Shown here: in pieces, positions 1 to 8,765 of the stretch
Layout of the letters: the number at the start of each line of letters is the position of its first letter
Numbering within the stretch: position 1 is the stretch's first letter
Source of the DNA: an uncultured Pelagibacteraceae bacterium
Lineage (GTDB): Bacteria > Pseudomonadota > Alphaproteobacteria > Pelagibacterales > Pelagibacteraceae
DNA: 39,135 nt
Assembly: GCA_902597175.1 (NCBI GenBank)
Contig: CACJWN010000010.1
Span: 1-39,135 of the forward strand
Direction: 5' to 3'
The notes under the pieces: model-generated
The model's input: only the letters and a program-made list of their open reading frames with translations
Database searches by the model: none
Told to the model about the DNA's origin: nothing
Translations under genes and position numbers: made by a program

Positions 1-1808
1 AAAAACCAACTAAAATTTTAAATTCTGATAATCCACCATTTTATAAATGGTTTGAAGACGGGATAACAAATACATGTTATAACGCACTAGATCTTCATGT
101 AGATCAGGGTAAAGGTGAAAAGCTCGCTATTATCTATGATAGCCCCATTACTGGTTCAAAAGAAAAAATAACTTACAGTAAACTAAAAGAAAAAGTTGCT
201 TTATTTGCTGGAGCTTTAAAAAAACAAGGCGTAAGCAAAGGGGACAGGGTTATAATCTATATGCCGATGATTCCTGAGGCTGTAGTGGCTATGCTTGCCT
301 GTGGTAGAATTGGTGCAGTTCACTCAGTTGTATTTGGAGGATTTGCTGCCAATGAGCTTGCTAGTAGAATTGACGACTCAAAAGCTAAAATTCTTGTCAC
401 TGCCTCATGTGGGTATGAACCTGGACGAACTGTTCATTACAAACCTTTAGTAAATAAGGCATTAGAATTAGCAAATCATAAAATAAAAAAATGTATAATT
501 TTTCAAAGAGAAAAAGATAAAGCAGAGTTAAATCCTAAAGTTGATATTACATGGAATGATGCTCACAAAGATGTAAAACCTGCAGAGTGTGAAAAAATGA
601 ACGCAAATGATTACGCTTACATTCTGTATACATCGGGAACTACAGGTCTTCCTAAAGGAATAGTTCGTGATATTGGTGGACATATTGTGGCATTAAAATG
701 GACTATGAAAAATATTTATAATATAAAACCGGAGGACGTGTGGTGGTCTGCAAGTGATATTGGTTGGATTGTTGGACACTCTTACATAGTTTATGGCCCA
801 TTATTTTATGGTTGTACTACTGTTCTGTTTGAAGGAAAACCAGTGGGAACTCCTGATGCAGGAGTTTTTTGGAGAGTAATTTCAGAACACAAAGTAAAAT
901 CTCTTTTCACTGCACCAACAGCAATAAGAGCCATAAAAAAAGAAGATCCTAACGGAGAATTTTTTAAAAAGTATGATTTGAGCAAATTTGATAAACTGTT
1001 TCTTGCTGGAGAAAGGGCCGACCCTGATACAATAAAATGGTTTGAAAAACTTTCCAACTCACCTGTTATAGATCATTGGTGGCAAACTGAAACTAGTTGG
1101 GCAATAACATCAAGTTGCACAGGTATAGAAAATTTTCCTGTAAAATATGGTTCAGCTTTTAAACCAGTGCCAGGTTATGATCTCAAAGTTTTAAATTCTG
1201 AAGGTAAAGAAGTAGGCCCGGGTAAGATGGGGGATATCGTTGTAAAACTCCCTCTTCCTCCAGGAACATTTCCAACATTGTGGGGCGCAGATAAAAGATA
1301 TAAGGAAAATTACATGACTACTTACCCTGGATATTATCAAACTTATGATGCGGGACACATAGATGAGGATGGCTATGTTTGGATCATGTCAAGAACAGAT
1401 GATATTATTAATGTTGCAGGTCATAGATTGTCTACTGGGGCTATTGAGGAAGTTTTGGCAGAACATACAAATGTTGCGGAGTGCGCAGTAATAGGAATTG
1501 CCGATAAACTTAAAGGTCAGATACCTATCGGTTTGCTTGCACTTAAAGCAGGGGTAACTAAAGATAAAAAAGAAATAATTAGTGAATGTGTAAAAATGGT
1601 TAGAGAAAAAGTTGGTCCTGTTGCAGCTTTCAAAATAGCAATTGTAGTTAAGAGATTGCCAAAAACAAGATCGGGGAAAGTGCTAAGAGGAACGGTAAGA
1701 AAAATTGCAGATAATGAGCCTTATAAAATGCCTGCAACTATAGATGACCCTGCTATTTTAGATGAAATTAAACAAGACTTGAAAGATAATAATATTTTAA
1801 AACTTTAA
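1..1808 (+). CDS. prpE: Propionyl-CoA synthetase (acyl-CoA synthetase, AMP-forming), 5' end cut by window
   Basis: ANL-superfamily ligase that activates propionate (possibly acetate) to its CoA thioester through an acyl-adenylate; cytosolic. The frame is open to the left edge (first complete codon at base 3), so about 601 residues are visible and the true start lies outside. The ATP-binding motif YTSGTTGLPKG is encoded near 627-659. The stretches PVGTPDAGVFWRVI and LFTAPTA.RAIKKEDP, and then DHWWQTE, resemble PrpE/ACSS3 more than classical Acs. Near the C-terminus is KTRSGKVLRG, which holds the catalytic, often acetylated, lysine. The ATG at 261 is internal, because homologous sequence continues upstream of it. 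The 3' end overlaps the convergent dihydroorotase gene by 12 bp. Family assignment is firm; the preferred acyl substrate is inferred from similarity. Confidence 0.9.
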   Translation, partial: KPTKILNSDNPPFYKWFEDGITNTCYNALDLHVDQGKGEKLAIIYDSPITGSKEKITYSKLKEKVALFAGALKKQGVSKGDRVIIYMPMIPEAVVAMLACGRIGAVHSVVFGGFAANELASRIDDSKAKILVTASCGYEPGRTVHYKPLVNKALELANHKIKKCIIFQREKDKAELNPKVDITWNDAHKDVKPAECEKMNANDYAYILYTSGTTGLPKGIVRDIGGHIVALKWTMKNIYNIKPEDVWWSASDIGWIVGHSYIVYGPLFYGCTTVLFEGKPVGTPDAGVFWRVISEHKVKSLFTAPTAIRAIKKEDPNGEFFKKYDLSKFDKLFLAGERADPDTIKWFEKLSNSPVIDHWWQTETSWAITSSCTGIENFPVKYGSAFKPVPGYDLKVLNSEGKEVGPGKMGDIVVKLPLPPGTFPTLWGADKRYKENYMTTYPGYYQTYDAGHIDEDGYVWIMSRTDDIINVAGHRLSTGAIEEVLAEHTNVAECAVIGIADKLKGQIPIGLLALKAGVTKDKKEIISECVKMVREKVGPVAAFKIAIVVKRLPKTRSGKVLRGTVRKIADNEPYKMPATIDDPAILDEIKQDLKDNNILKL

Positions 1809-3110
1809 AGGCTGCCCTTTAGATTCAACTATTATTTTGCCTTCAGACATAACTAAAATACCATTTACAATTGTTCCTACAGGAAAACCCTTCACTTTAT
1901 AATTATGAAAAGGAGTCCATCCACATTTACTAGCGATCATTTCGTTCTTTATAGTTACTTCTTTATTCATATCAACAATTGTTAAATCTGCATCAAAACC
2001 CTCTTTTATAAAACCTTTATTCTTAATTCCAAAAATTTTGCATGGGTTTTCACACATCAAATTTATAAGCTGATTTAATGAGAGTTTTCCATTGTTTACA
2101 TGGTCAATCATGACTGGAAAAATTGTTTGAACTCCTGGCATTCCTGATGGGGTATAAGGGTATTCTTTATCTTTATTTATTTTTAGATGCGGTGCATGAT
2201 CAGACCCAAGAACATCTACAATGTTATTTTTTAAAGCAACCCAGAGACGATCATAATGATCTTTGGATCTTATTGGTGGATTCATTTGAGCATAGGTGCC
2301 TAATTTATCGTAGCAATCTGGAGCATATAATGTCAAATGTTGAGGTGTAGTTTCAAAAGTTACATTTTTTTTATGCATAGCTAAAAAATCTACTTCTTCT
2401 TTTGTGGTCACGTGAAGTACATGAATTCTTTTGTCATATCTTTCAGCAATTTTTACAACCCTTCGAGTTGAAGATATTGCGCACTCGACATTTCTCCAAT
2501 CAGGATGAGAGTGCACATCTCCCCGTCTAATAAATTTTTTCCTTAATTTTATAATATCTTCATCCTCAGAGTGAATCGAAACTATTCTGTCACTACTTGA
2601 AATCACTTTTTCAATATCAGCCTCTTTATCAACTAATAAGTTTCCAGTCGATGAACCTGCAAAAAGTTTTACTCCACAACAACCTTCAAGGTTTTTAAGT
2701 TGCGCAAGTTGTTCAGTATTTTGCGGAGTTGCACCAAAATAAAATGCATAATTACTATGCATTCTATTTTTTGCAGCTTTTAATTTTTTTTCAAACTCTA
2801 CCAAATTTGCTGTTGGAGGGTTAGTATTAGGCATCTCAAACAAAGAAGTTACTCCTCCAAGAACTGCAGCTCTACTTCCGCTTTCTAAATCTTCTGCATC
2901 AGTTGATCCAGGTTCTCTAAAATGCACTTGGGTGTCTATGATCCCTGGCAAAACTACTTTCCCAGATGCGTCGTAAACTTTAGAATTATTTTCCTCTATA
3001 TTTCCTATTTTTTTAATTTGATTTTCATATAACCCAATATCAGATTTAATCAATTTTCCATCGATATAACAGGAACCATTTTTAATAATAAGACTATAAT
3101 TATCAGACAT
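1797..3110 (-). CDS. pyrC: Dihydroorotase-family amidohydrolase (alphaproteobacterial PyrC type)
   Basis: Cyclic amidohydrolase, 437 residues, expected to interconvert carbamoyl-aspartate and dihydroorotate in pyrimidine synthesis. I chose the ATG at 3110 (MSDNYSLIIKNG); the frame is open to 3161, but the extra 17 residues would overlap ygfZ and have no family character. Visible motifs: DTQVHFREPG after the first beta segment, KLFAGSSTGNLLV (the Lys expected to be carboxylated), IVSIHSED and IHVLHVTT (His ligands), and VLGSDHAPH (catalytic Asp). The first His of the usual HxH metal motif is Gln here (codon CAA, read directly). From memory, other alphaproteobacterial members share QVHFRE, so this is probably a subfamily trait. 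Allantoinase/hydantoinase relatives are the alternative; PyrC is favoured. Confidence 0.85.
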   Translation of the reverse strand: MSDNYSLIIKNGSCYIDGKLIKSDIGLYENQIKKIGNIEENNSKVYDASGKVVLPGIIDTQVHFREPGSTDAEDLESGSRAAVLGGVTSLFEMPNTNPPTANLVEFEKKLKAAKNRMHSNYAFYFGATPQNTEQLAQLKNLEGCCGVKLFAGSSTGNLLVDKEADIEKVISSSDRIVSIHSEDEDIIKLRKKFIRRGDVHSHPDWRNVECAISSTRRVVKIAERYDKRIHVLHVTTKEEVDFLAMHKKNVTFETTPQHLTLYAPDCYDKLGTYAQMNPPIRSKDHYDRLWVALKNNIVDVLGSDHAPHLKINKDKEYPYTPSGMPGVQTIFPVMIDHVNNGKLSLNQLINLMCENPCKIFGIKNKGFIKEGFDADLTIVDMNKEVTIKNEMIASKCGWTPFHNYKVKGFPVGTIVNGILVMSEGKIIVESKGQPLKF

Positions 3111-3146
3111 GTTTTTTATATATAATATATTGTATAAGTAACAATT
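3111..3146. promoter_or_regulatory. Short divergent promoter region between pyrC and ygfZ
   Basis: Only 36 almost purely A/T bases separate the two start codons. On the minus strand TTGTTA is followed after 16 bases by TATATA, close enough to the pyrC ATG to suggest a leaderless or near-leaderless transcript. On the plus strand TATAAT- and TATAAG-like boxes lie before ygfZ. In DNA this A/T-rich such matches arise easily by chance, so the promoter reading is inference. Confidence 0.3.
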
Positions 3147-4031
3147 ATGAAAAAAGATCAAGTTGTAATTTTAGAAAAAAGAGGCGTAATCTTAGTAAGT
3201 GGAGAAGACTCTAAAGATTTTCTACAAAATATAATTACAAACGACATAAATAAAGTTTCTAATAAAAACTCTGTTTTTTCAGCCTTGTTAACTCCTCAAG
3301 GCAAATACTTGAATGAATTTTTTATAATTCAAAATGTTAAAGGATATTTATTAGACTGTAGCGAAAACTCCACTGGGGAGCTAATTAAAGATTTATTAAA
3401 ATACAAATTAAGATCAAAAGTTGAAATTGAAGACTTTTCTACTGAATTTGTTATTGGAGTTATAAACGACTCAAAATTCAAAGAATTACAAGGAGATTTA
3501 AAATCAAATCAAAATACTATTACTTACAGAGATACTCCTATTTTTTTAGATCCAAGAAATAGAAAATTAGGAGCAAGAATAATTTCAAATCTTGAAAAAC
3601 TTTACTTAACAATTAAAAAATTGAGTCTTAAAATTATCGATAATAAAGAATATTATTCTCTTGCTCACAAATTAGGAGTACCTGAAAAAGGATTGATAAA
3701 TTTAAAAGATCAATTGTTTGGTTTAGAAGCAAATTTTGAGACGCTTCAAGCTATAGATTTTAAAAAAGGATGTTTTGTGGGGCAAGAAAATACTGCGAGG
3801 ATGAAATTAAAAAACAAACTTAGAAGAAGATTGTTGCCCATATCATCGTCTGAAGAACTAAATATTGGTGATGAAATTACTTTTAATAATATTAAAATAG
3901 GAAAAATACTTATTAATCAGCCTTACCCCTTCGGATTAATTAAAGTTCTCGAACCTAACCTTGAAGATTTTAAAAATGAAATATTGTTAGCTAACAATAA
4001 AAAGTGTAAAATTTTAGAGAACGTTAAGTAA
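3147..4031 (+). CDS. ygfZ: YgfZ/GcvT-like folate-binding protein (iron-sulfur maturation)
   Basis: Paralogue of the glycine-cleavage T protein. The family binds a folate and supports repair or assembly of iron-sulfur enzymes and tRNA modification by MiaB. The 294 residues match the family's usual size. The signature KGCFVGQE at residues 207-214, with its conserved Cys209, is diagnostic and separates it from GcvT and dimethylglycine oxidases. The N-terminal GEDSKDFLQNIITNDI is the usual folate-domain start. It is divergent from pyrC and stands alone on its strand; its last 18 bases may overlap a small opposite-strand ORF. NadA, the next plus-strand product, is a 4Fe-4S enzyme, but no functional link can be drawn from order alone. 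Confidence 0.9.
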   Translation: MKKDQVVILEKRGVILVSGEDSKDFLQNIITNDINKVSNKNSVFSALLTPQGKYLNEFFIIQNVKGYLLDCSENSTGELIKDLLKYKLRSKVEIEDFSTEFVIGVINDSKFKELQGDLKSNQNTITYRDTPIFLDPRNRKLGARIISNLEKLYLTIKKLSLKIIDNKEYYSLAHKLGVPEKGLINLKDQLFGLEANFETLQAIDFKKGCFVGQENTARMKLKNKLRRRLLPISSSEELNIGDEITFNNIKIGKILINQPYPFGLIKVLEPNLEDFKNEILLANNKKCKILENVK

Positions 4032-4133
4032 CCTAGATAAAGATGCTAGTATTCCATATCCACTCAATTCAATAAAAGCTATTACTAAAATTATAAATAT
4101 AATTCTTTTATGCTTTCTTAAATAATCAATCAT
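4014..4133 (-). CDS. Possible 39-residue single-span membrane protein, unrecognised
   Basis: Short frame starting at ATG 4133, twelve bases beyond the encoded CCA end of tRNA-Leu on the same strand. A basic head (MIDYLRKHKR) is followed by a hydrophobic stretch (IIFIILVIAFIEL, residues 11-23) and then SGYGILASLSRLLNVL. AAAAGG sits about six bases before the ATG and could act as a ribosome-binding site. It could be cotranscribed with the tRNA. I do not recognise a family. The positive-inside head plus one hydrophobic span favours a real peptide, but a chance frame of this length is common in A/T-rich DNA. Confidence 0.35.
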   Translation of the reverse strand: MIDYLRKHKRIIFIILVIAFIELSGYGILASLSRLLNVL

Positions 4134-4145
4134 AAATACCTTTTT

Positions 4146-4229
4146 TGGTGCGGTCGGAGAGACTCGAACTCTCACGGGAAACCCACACGCCCCTCAAGCG
4201 TGCCTGTCTACCAATTTCAGCACGACCGC
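4146..4229 (-). tRNA. tRNA-Leu (anticodon GAG), CCA encoded
   Basis: Cloverleaf read on the minus strand: acceptor GCGGTCG pairs with CGACCGC, anticodon stem CACGC/GCGTG encloses the loop TTGAGGG (anticodon GAG, reading CUC/CUU), a class II variable arm follows, and the T arm contains GTTCGAGTC. Discriminator A is at 4149 and CCA is encoded at 4148-4146. It lies opposite to the flanking ygfZ and nadA genes and has its own promoter candidate upstream. Confidence 0.95.
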
Positions 4230-4241
4230 TGTAATAATGCG

Positions 4242-4270
4242 ACAATAAATGAATGACAATTTAATCTCAA
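4242..4270 (-). promoter_or_regulatory. Candidate sigma-70 promoter for tRNA-Leu(GAG)
   Basis: On the minus strand TTGAGA (4270-4265) and TATTGT (4247-4242) are separated by exactly 17 bases. The tRNA 5' end lies 12 bases downstream of the -10 box, which fits a short leader. Position and spacing are good, although the hexamers are not perfect consensus. Confidence 0.5.
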
Positions 4271-4290
4271 GTTGGTAAATTGGAATTAGT

Positions 4291-5281
4291 ATGTCTATAC
4301 AACAGCAAAATTTGAGCCCTGCGCAAGAGATTTATAAGAAAATCTCAAAATTCGTTCCTGAAGCTGAATGGAAAATTCATGCTCCATTAATAGAGAGAAT
4401 TAATAAAATTAAGAAAGAGAAAAATGCAATTATACTTGCTCATAATTATCAAACCCCAGAAATTTATCATGGTGTAGCAGATATATCTGCTGACTCATTA
4501 GCACTAGCTATCGAAGCATCTAAAACAAAAGCTGAAAAAATTATAATGTGCGGGGTTCACTTTATGGCAGAAACAGCAAAATTAATGTGTCCAGAGAAAA
4601 AAGTTTTTCTTCCTGACATGCAAGCAGGCTGTTCTTTATCTAATTCTATAACAGGTGAAGATGTAAAATTACTAAAACAGAAGTTTCCAGGTGTCCCTGT
4701 TGTATCTTACGTAAATACTTCTGCGGACGTTAAAGCAGAAACTGATGTTTGTTGTACTTCAGCTAATGCAGTAAAAGTAGTCGAATCTTTAAATGTAGAT
4801 AAAGTAATTTTTTTACCTGATCAATATTTAGCAGACTACGTAGCAAAAAAAAACTAAGGTAAAAATAATTTCTTGGAAAGGAACTTGTATAGTGCATGAA
4901 CAATTTACAGGAAAAGAAATTGAAGAAATTAAATCCGAAAATCCTGGAATTAAAATTATAGCTCATCCTGAATGTCCACCAGATGTAATTGCTGCTTCTG
5001 ATTTTGCAGGATCAACGTCTGGAATGATTGATTATGTAAAAAATAAACAACCTAAAAAAGTAATGTTAGTTACAGAATGTTCAATGAGTGATAACGTAGA
5101 AGCTGATAATCCGAACGTATCTTTTATCAAACCATGTAATTTATGTCCTTATATGAAAAAAATTAATTTAAAAAAAATATTAGATTGTTTAGAAAATGAA
5201 ACTAATGAGATTATTTTAGATAGTAAAACTATAAAGGCTGCGAGAAAATCTGTAATCAGAATGACCGAGATCGGTCGTTAG
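4291..5281 (+). pseudogene. nadA: Quinolinate synthase, reading frame broken by +1 A in an A9 run
   Basis: NadA condenses iminoaspartate with dihydroxyacetone phosphate to quinolinate, the first committed ring of NAD, using a 4Fe-4S cluster. The first frame (4291-4857, 188 residues) carries CGVHFMAE (Cys87) and DVCCTSAN (Cys154/155). It stops just after GTA GCA and nine A's. The next frame continues the protein without loss (SWKGTC, VHEQF, HPECPP) to 5281 and holds the third cluster Cys in CNLCPYM near 5135-5155. Removing one A at about 4846-4854 gives a continuous protein of 329 residues, normal for NadA. Either half alone lacks cluster ligands. It may be a sequencing error, a real mutation, or rescue by slippage. 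nadC follows 4 bp later. Confidence 0.9.
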
Positions 5282-5285
5282 CTCA

Positions 5286-6116
5286 GTGCAAATATTAAAT
5301 CAATTTTATATAAAATCAGTTGTAAGAAAAGCTCTAGAGGAAGACCTCAAACCTAGAGGTGATATCACTACAAACATCGTAAGCTCAAAAAATAAAATTA
5401 TTGAAGCTAGAATAATAGCTAAACAAGATGGTGTAATTGCTGGTTTAGAGTTTTGTAAAACAGCGTTTAAATTAATTGGGAGAGAAACTATTTTTACAAA
5501 GAAAGTTTCTGATGGAGAAAAAATAAAAAAAAATAAAGTAATTGCTAATATAAAAGCTAAAACAAAAACAATTTTAACCGCTGAGAGAACTGCTTTAAAC
5601 TTTCTTAATCATGCCTCAGGTATTGCAACAATCACTAATCAATTCGTGAAAAAAATTAGTAAAAAAACAAAGATTTGTTGTACAAGAAAAACTACACCTA
5701 ATTTGAGAACACTTGAAAAATATGCTGTCAAGAAAGGTGGTGGCCATAATCATAGATACAATTTAAGCGATGAAATTCTTATTAAAGATAATCATATAAG
5801 TGTATCTAATAGTCTTAGGGAATTAGTTAAGAAAGCTATTAAAACAAAAAAAATTGTTACAGTTGAAGTTGAAGATGTAAATCAACTTAAACAAATTTTA
5901 GGCTTAAAATTTAAAAGAATACTTTTTGATAATATGAAATCTTCACAATTAAAATATTGTTTAAAACTTTGTAAAAATAAATACGAAACAGAATATTCTG
6001 GAAATGCTACTTTAAATAATATTAAACAAATATCCAAAACAGGTGTGAATAGAATTTCAGTTGGTGCAATTACTCATAGCACCAGATCATTTGATACTAC
6101 TTTATTATTTAGATAA
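5286..6116 (+). CDS. nadC: Nicotinate-nucleotide pyrophosphorylase (carboxylating)
   Basis: Quinolinate phosphoribosyltransferase: quinolinate plus PRPP gives nicotinate mononucleotide, CO2 and PPi, the step after NadA. The 276 residues match the family. Visible motifs: GDITT near residue 25, TRKTTPNLR (Arg134, Lys135), KGGGHNHRYNLSDEILIKDNHI (His and Lys phosphate ligands at residues 150-171), EVEDVNQL, and the C-terminal SVGAITHS. The start is a GTG at 5286, four bases after the nadA stop, so the two genes are almost certainly one transcript. No nadB is present in this window. The 3' end overlaps convergent ppdK by 12 bp. Confidence 0.95.
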   Translation: MQILNQFYIKSVVRKALEEDLKPRGDITTNIVSSKNKIIEARIIAKQDGVIAGLEFCKTAFKLIGRETIFTKKVSDGEKIKKNKVIANIKAKTKTILTAERTALNFLNHASGIATITNQFVKKISKKTKICCTRKTTPNLRTLEKYAVKKGGGHNHRYNLSDEILIKDNHISVSNSLRELVKKAIKTKKIVTVEVEDVNQLKQILGLKFKRILFDNMKSSQLKYCLKLCKNKYETEYSGNATLNNIKQISKTGVNRISVGAITHSTRSFDTTLLFR

Positions 6117-8765
6117 TTCTGCTTGTGCAGCCGCAAGTCTTGCAACAGGGACTCTAAATGGAGAACAAGAAACATAGTTTAGTCCTGTTCTAGAACAAAA
6201 TTCAATACTCTTTGGATCACCACCGTGTTCGCCGCAAATACCTAACTTAATATTTTTATTTGTTTTTCTGCCTCTTGAGGAGGCTATTTCCACTAACTCA
6301 CCTACTCCATTTTGATCGATGCTTACAAATGGATCTACATCAAAAATTTTATTATCAATATAATCGTTTAAAAATTTTCCTGAGTCATCTCTACTTATCC
6401 CAAAGGTTGTTTGTGTTAAATCATTTGTTCCAAAACTGAAGAAGTCAGCATGTTTTGAGATAGACTTTGCTTGTAAAGCAGCACGTGGTAATTCAATCAT
6501 AGTGCCAACCATATATTCAAGTTTCGATTTGTTTTCCTTTTCTATTTCTTTCGCAATTTTATTAACTAAAGCTCTTAAAATTTTTAATTCAGACTCAGTT
6601 GAAACCAACGGTATCATGATTTCCACAAAAGCTGCTTTTACTTTTTGTTTTTTTAGTTCAACTATAGCTTCAAATATTGCTCTGCATTGCATCTCGTAAA
6701 TCTCTGGAAAAGAAATACCAAGCCTACATCCTCTATGACCAAGCATAGGATTTTCTTCATGAAGTTCTGCTATTCTATCTTTAACTTCTTTCGCTGATAA
6801 GTTTAAGGATCTTGCGACTTCGTCAATATCTTTGTCAGCTTTTGGTAAAAACTCATGAAGTGGTGGATCTAATAATCTTACTGTAACAGGTAAACCTGAC
6901 ATAACTTTAAATATTTTTTTAAAGTCTTCTTTTTGGTGGGGTTGAAGTTTATCTAGTGCGCTATTTCTATCTTCTTTTGATTTAGATAAAATCATTTGTC
7001 TAACAGATAAAATTCTCTCTTCATCAAAAAACATATGCTCAGTTCTACATAGGCCAATACCTTCAGCTCCAAACTCTCTAGCCGTTTTACTGTCCTCCTC
7101 TGTTTCTGCATTTGTTCTTACTTTTAATTTTCTAAATTCGTCAGCCCATTTCATGATTGTGGAAAAGTATCCAGAAATTTCAGGTTGAACAGTAGGAACT
7201 AATCCTTTCATTACTTTTCCACTTCCCCCGTCTATAGTAATAATATCTCCCTCTTTAATAATTACTTCACCAGCTTTAAATTGTTTTAACTCATAATCGA
7301 TTGTAATTTCACTTGAACCTGAAACACATGGTCTCCCCATTCCTCGCGCTACAACTGCAGCATGACTAGTCATGCCACCTCTTGCAGTAAGAATTCCTTT
7401 AGCTGCATGCATTCCATGAATATCCTCTGGTGAAGTTTCTAGCCTCACTAATATTGTATCTTGCATCATCCCATTTAATTTCTCTGCTTCATCAGCAGTG
7501 AAAACAACTTTACCACTTGCAGCTCCTGGGGATGCCGGTAATCCCGAAGCAATTACCTCTTTCTCAACTTTTTCGTCTAAAGTAGGATGTAGTAAAGTAT
7601 CTAGAGTATTTGGATCAATTCTTTTGATTGCTTCTTTTTTTGAAATCAATTTCTCTCTAACCATATCCACTGCAATTTTAATTGCAGCTTTGGCTGTTCT
7701 TTTTCCAGATCTGGTTTGCAACATCCAAAGTTTATTATTTTCAACTGTAAACTCAATGTCTTGCATATCTTTATAATGCCTTTCTAGCTTAAGAAATACT
7801 TTTGTGAGCTCATTATAAACTTTGGGCATAGACTCTTCCATTGAAGGATCTTTAGATCCTGAATCTTTTTTTGCTTTTTTAGTGATGTATTGAGGAGTTC
7901 TAGTACCCGCTACAACATCTTCACCTTGTGCATTAATTAGAAATTCTCCAAAGAAAGAATTTTCTCCTGTCGAAGGATTTCTTGTAAAGGCAACACCTGT
8001 TGAACAATCATCACCCATATTTCCAAAAACCATAGCTTGAACGTTTACAGCTGTCCCCCAATGATCTGGAATTTGATTTAATTTTCTATAAGTTTTTGCT
8101 CTTTGGCTGTTCCAAGATAAAAATACTGCGTTTATTGCTCCTAATAATTGCTCTTTTACGTCTTGAGGAAAATTAATTTTTTTTTCTTTTTTTACTAACT
8201 CTTTAAAATTAATAATTAAGCCATCCCAATCGCTCTCATCTAAATCTGTATCTAATAAAACTCCTTTAGTTAACTTGTAATTATCAATTAGTTCCTCAAA
8301 CAAATGACCCTCTACCCCCAAAACTACATTACTGTACATTTGTATAAATCTTCTATAGCTATCTTTAGCAAACCGTCCGTTAGAAGTTCTTTTTTTTAAC
8401 GACTCAACTGTTCTGTCATTAAGACCAAGATTTAAAATTGTATCCATCATGCCAGGCATTGAAATTCTAGCACCTGATCTAACTGATACTAATAATGGAT
8501 TTTTAAGATCACCGAATTTTTTTCGAGTTTTCTTTTCAATATTCTTAAGCTCTGACTCAATATTCTTTATTACTTTCTTGGGTAATTTTTTTTTGTTTTT
8601 ATAAAATAAATCACATACTTCAGTCGTAATAGTGAATCCAGGGGGAACAGGTAAACCTAATCTTCCCATTTCACCAAGGTTTGCTCCTTTTCCACCCAAA
8701 ATATTTTTTTTATTTTTTAACTTTTTGGCAGATTTATCATCAAAGCTAAATATAACTTTTGCCAT
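6105..8765 (-). CDS. ppdK: Pyruvate, phosphate dikinase
   Basis: Interconverts pyruvate, ATP and phosphate with phosphoenolpyruvate, AMP and PPi; a central-carbon enzyme that can run in the gluconeogenic or glycolytic direction. 886 residues, full length. The N-terminal ATP-grasp domain begins with LGGKGANLGEM. The swivelling phosphohistidine is His468 in GGMTSHAAVVARGMGRPCV. The C-terminal PEP/pyruvate barrel ends with LGICGEHGGDP, where Cys844 is the catalytic acid. Its start overlaps the glyS stop by one base (TAATG), so it is the last gene of glyQ-glyS-ppdK, an order also known in other Alphaproteobacteria. Sharing an operon with a tRNA synthetase suggests constitutive expression. Confidence 0.97.
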   Translation of the reverse strand: MAKVIFSFDDKSAKKLKNKKNILGGKGANLGEMGRLGLPVPPGFTITTEVCDLFYKNKKKLPKKVIKNIESELKNIEKKTRKKFGDLKNPLLVSVRSGARISMPGMMDTILNLGLNDRTVESLKKRTSNGRFAKDSYRRFIQMYSNVVLGVEGHLFEELIDNYKLTKGVLLDTDLDESDWDGLIINFKELVKKEKKINFPQDVKEQLLGAINAVFLSWNSQRAKTYRKLNQIPDHWGTAVNVQAMVFGNMGDDCSTGVAFTRNPSTGENSFFGEFLINAQGEDVVAGTRTPQYITKKAKKDSGSKDPSMEESMPKVYNELTKVFLKLERHYKDMQDIEFTVENNKLWMLQTRSGKRTAKAAIKIAVDMVREKLISKKEAIKRIDPNTLDTLLHPTLDEKVEKEVIASGLPASPGAASGKVVFTADEAEKLNGMMQDTILVRLETSPEDIHGMHAAKGILTARGGMTSHAAVVARGMGRPCVSGSSEITIDYELKQFKAGEVIIKEGDIITIDGGSGKVMKGLVPTVQPEISGYFSTIMKWADEFRKLKVRTNAETEEDSKTAREFGAEGIGLCRTEHMFFDEERILSVRQMILSKSKEDRNSALDKLQPHQKEDFKKIFKVMSGLPVTVRLLDPPLHEFLPKADKDIDEVARSLNLSAKEVKDRIAELHEENPMLGHRGCRLGISFPEIYEMQCRAIFEAIVELKKQKVKAAFVEIMIPLVSTESELKILRALVNKIAKEIEKENKSKLEYMVGTMIELPRAALQAKSISKHADFFSFGTNDLTQTTFGISRDDSGKFLNDYIDNKIFDVDPFVSIDQNGVGELVEIASSRGRKTNKNIKLGICGEHGGDPKSIEFCSRTGLNYVSCSPFRVPVARLAAAQAELSK

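Noticed and set aside
3111-3161. Longer pyrC start at 3161
   Set aside because: The added residues have no family character and would overlap ygfZ; MSDNYSLIIKNG at 3110 fits the usual N-terminus.
4892-5281. A separate small gene starting at GTG 4892
   Set aside because: Its sequence is the exact continuation of NadA, including the residues just before the GTG; it is the second half of the frame-broken nadA.
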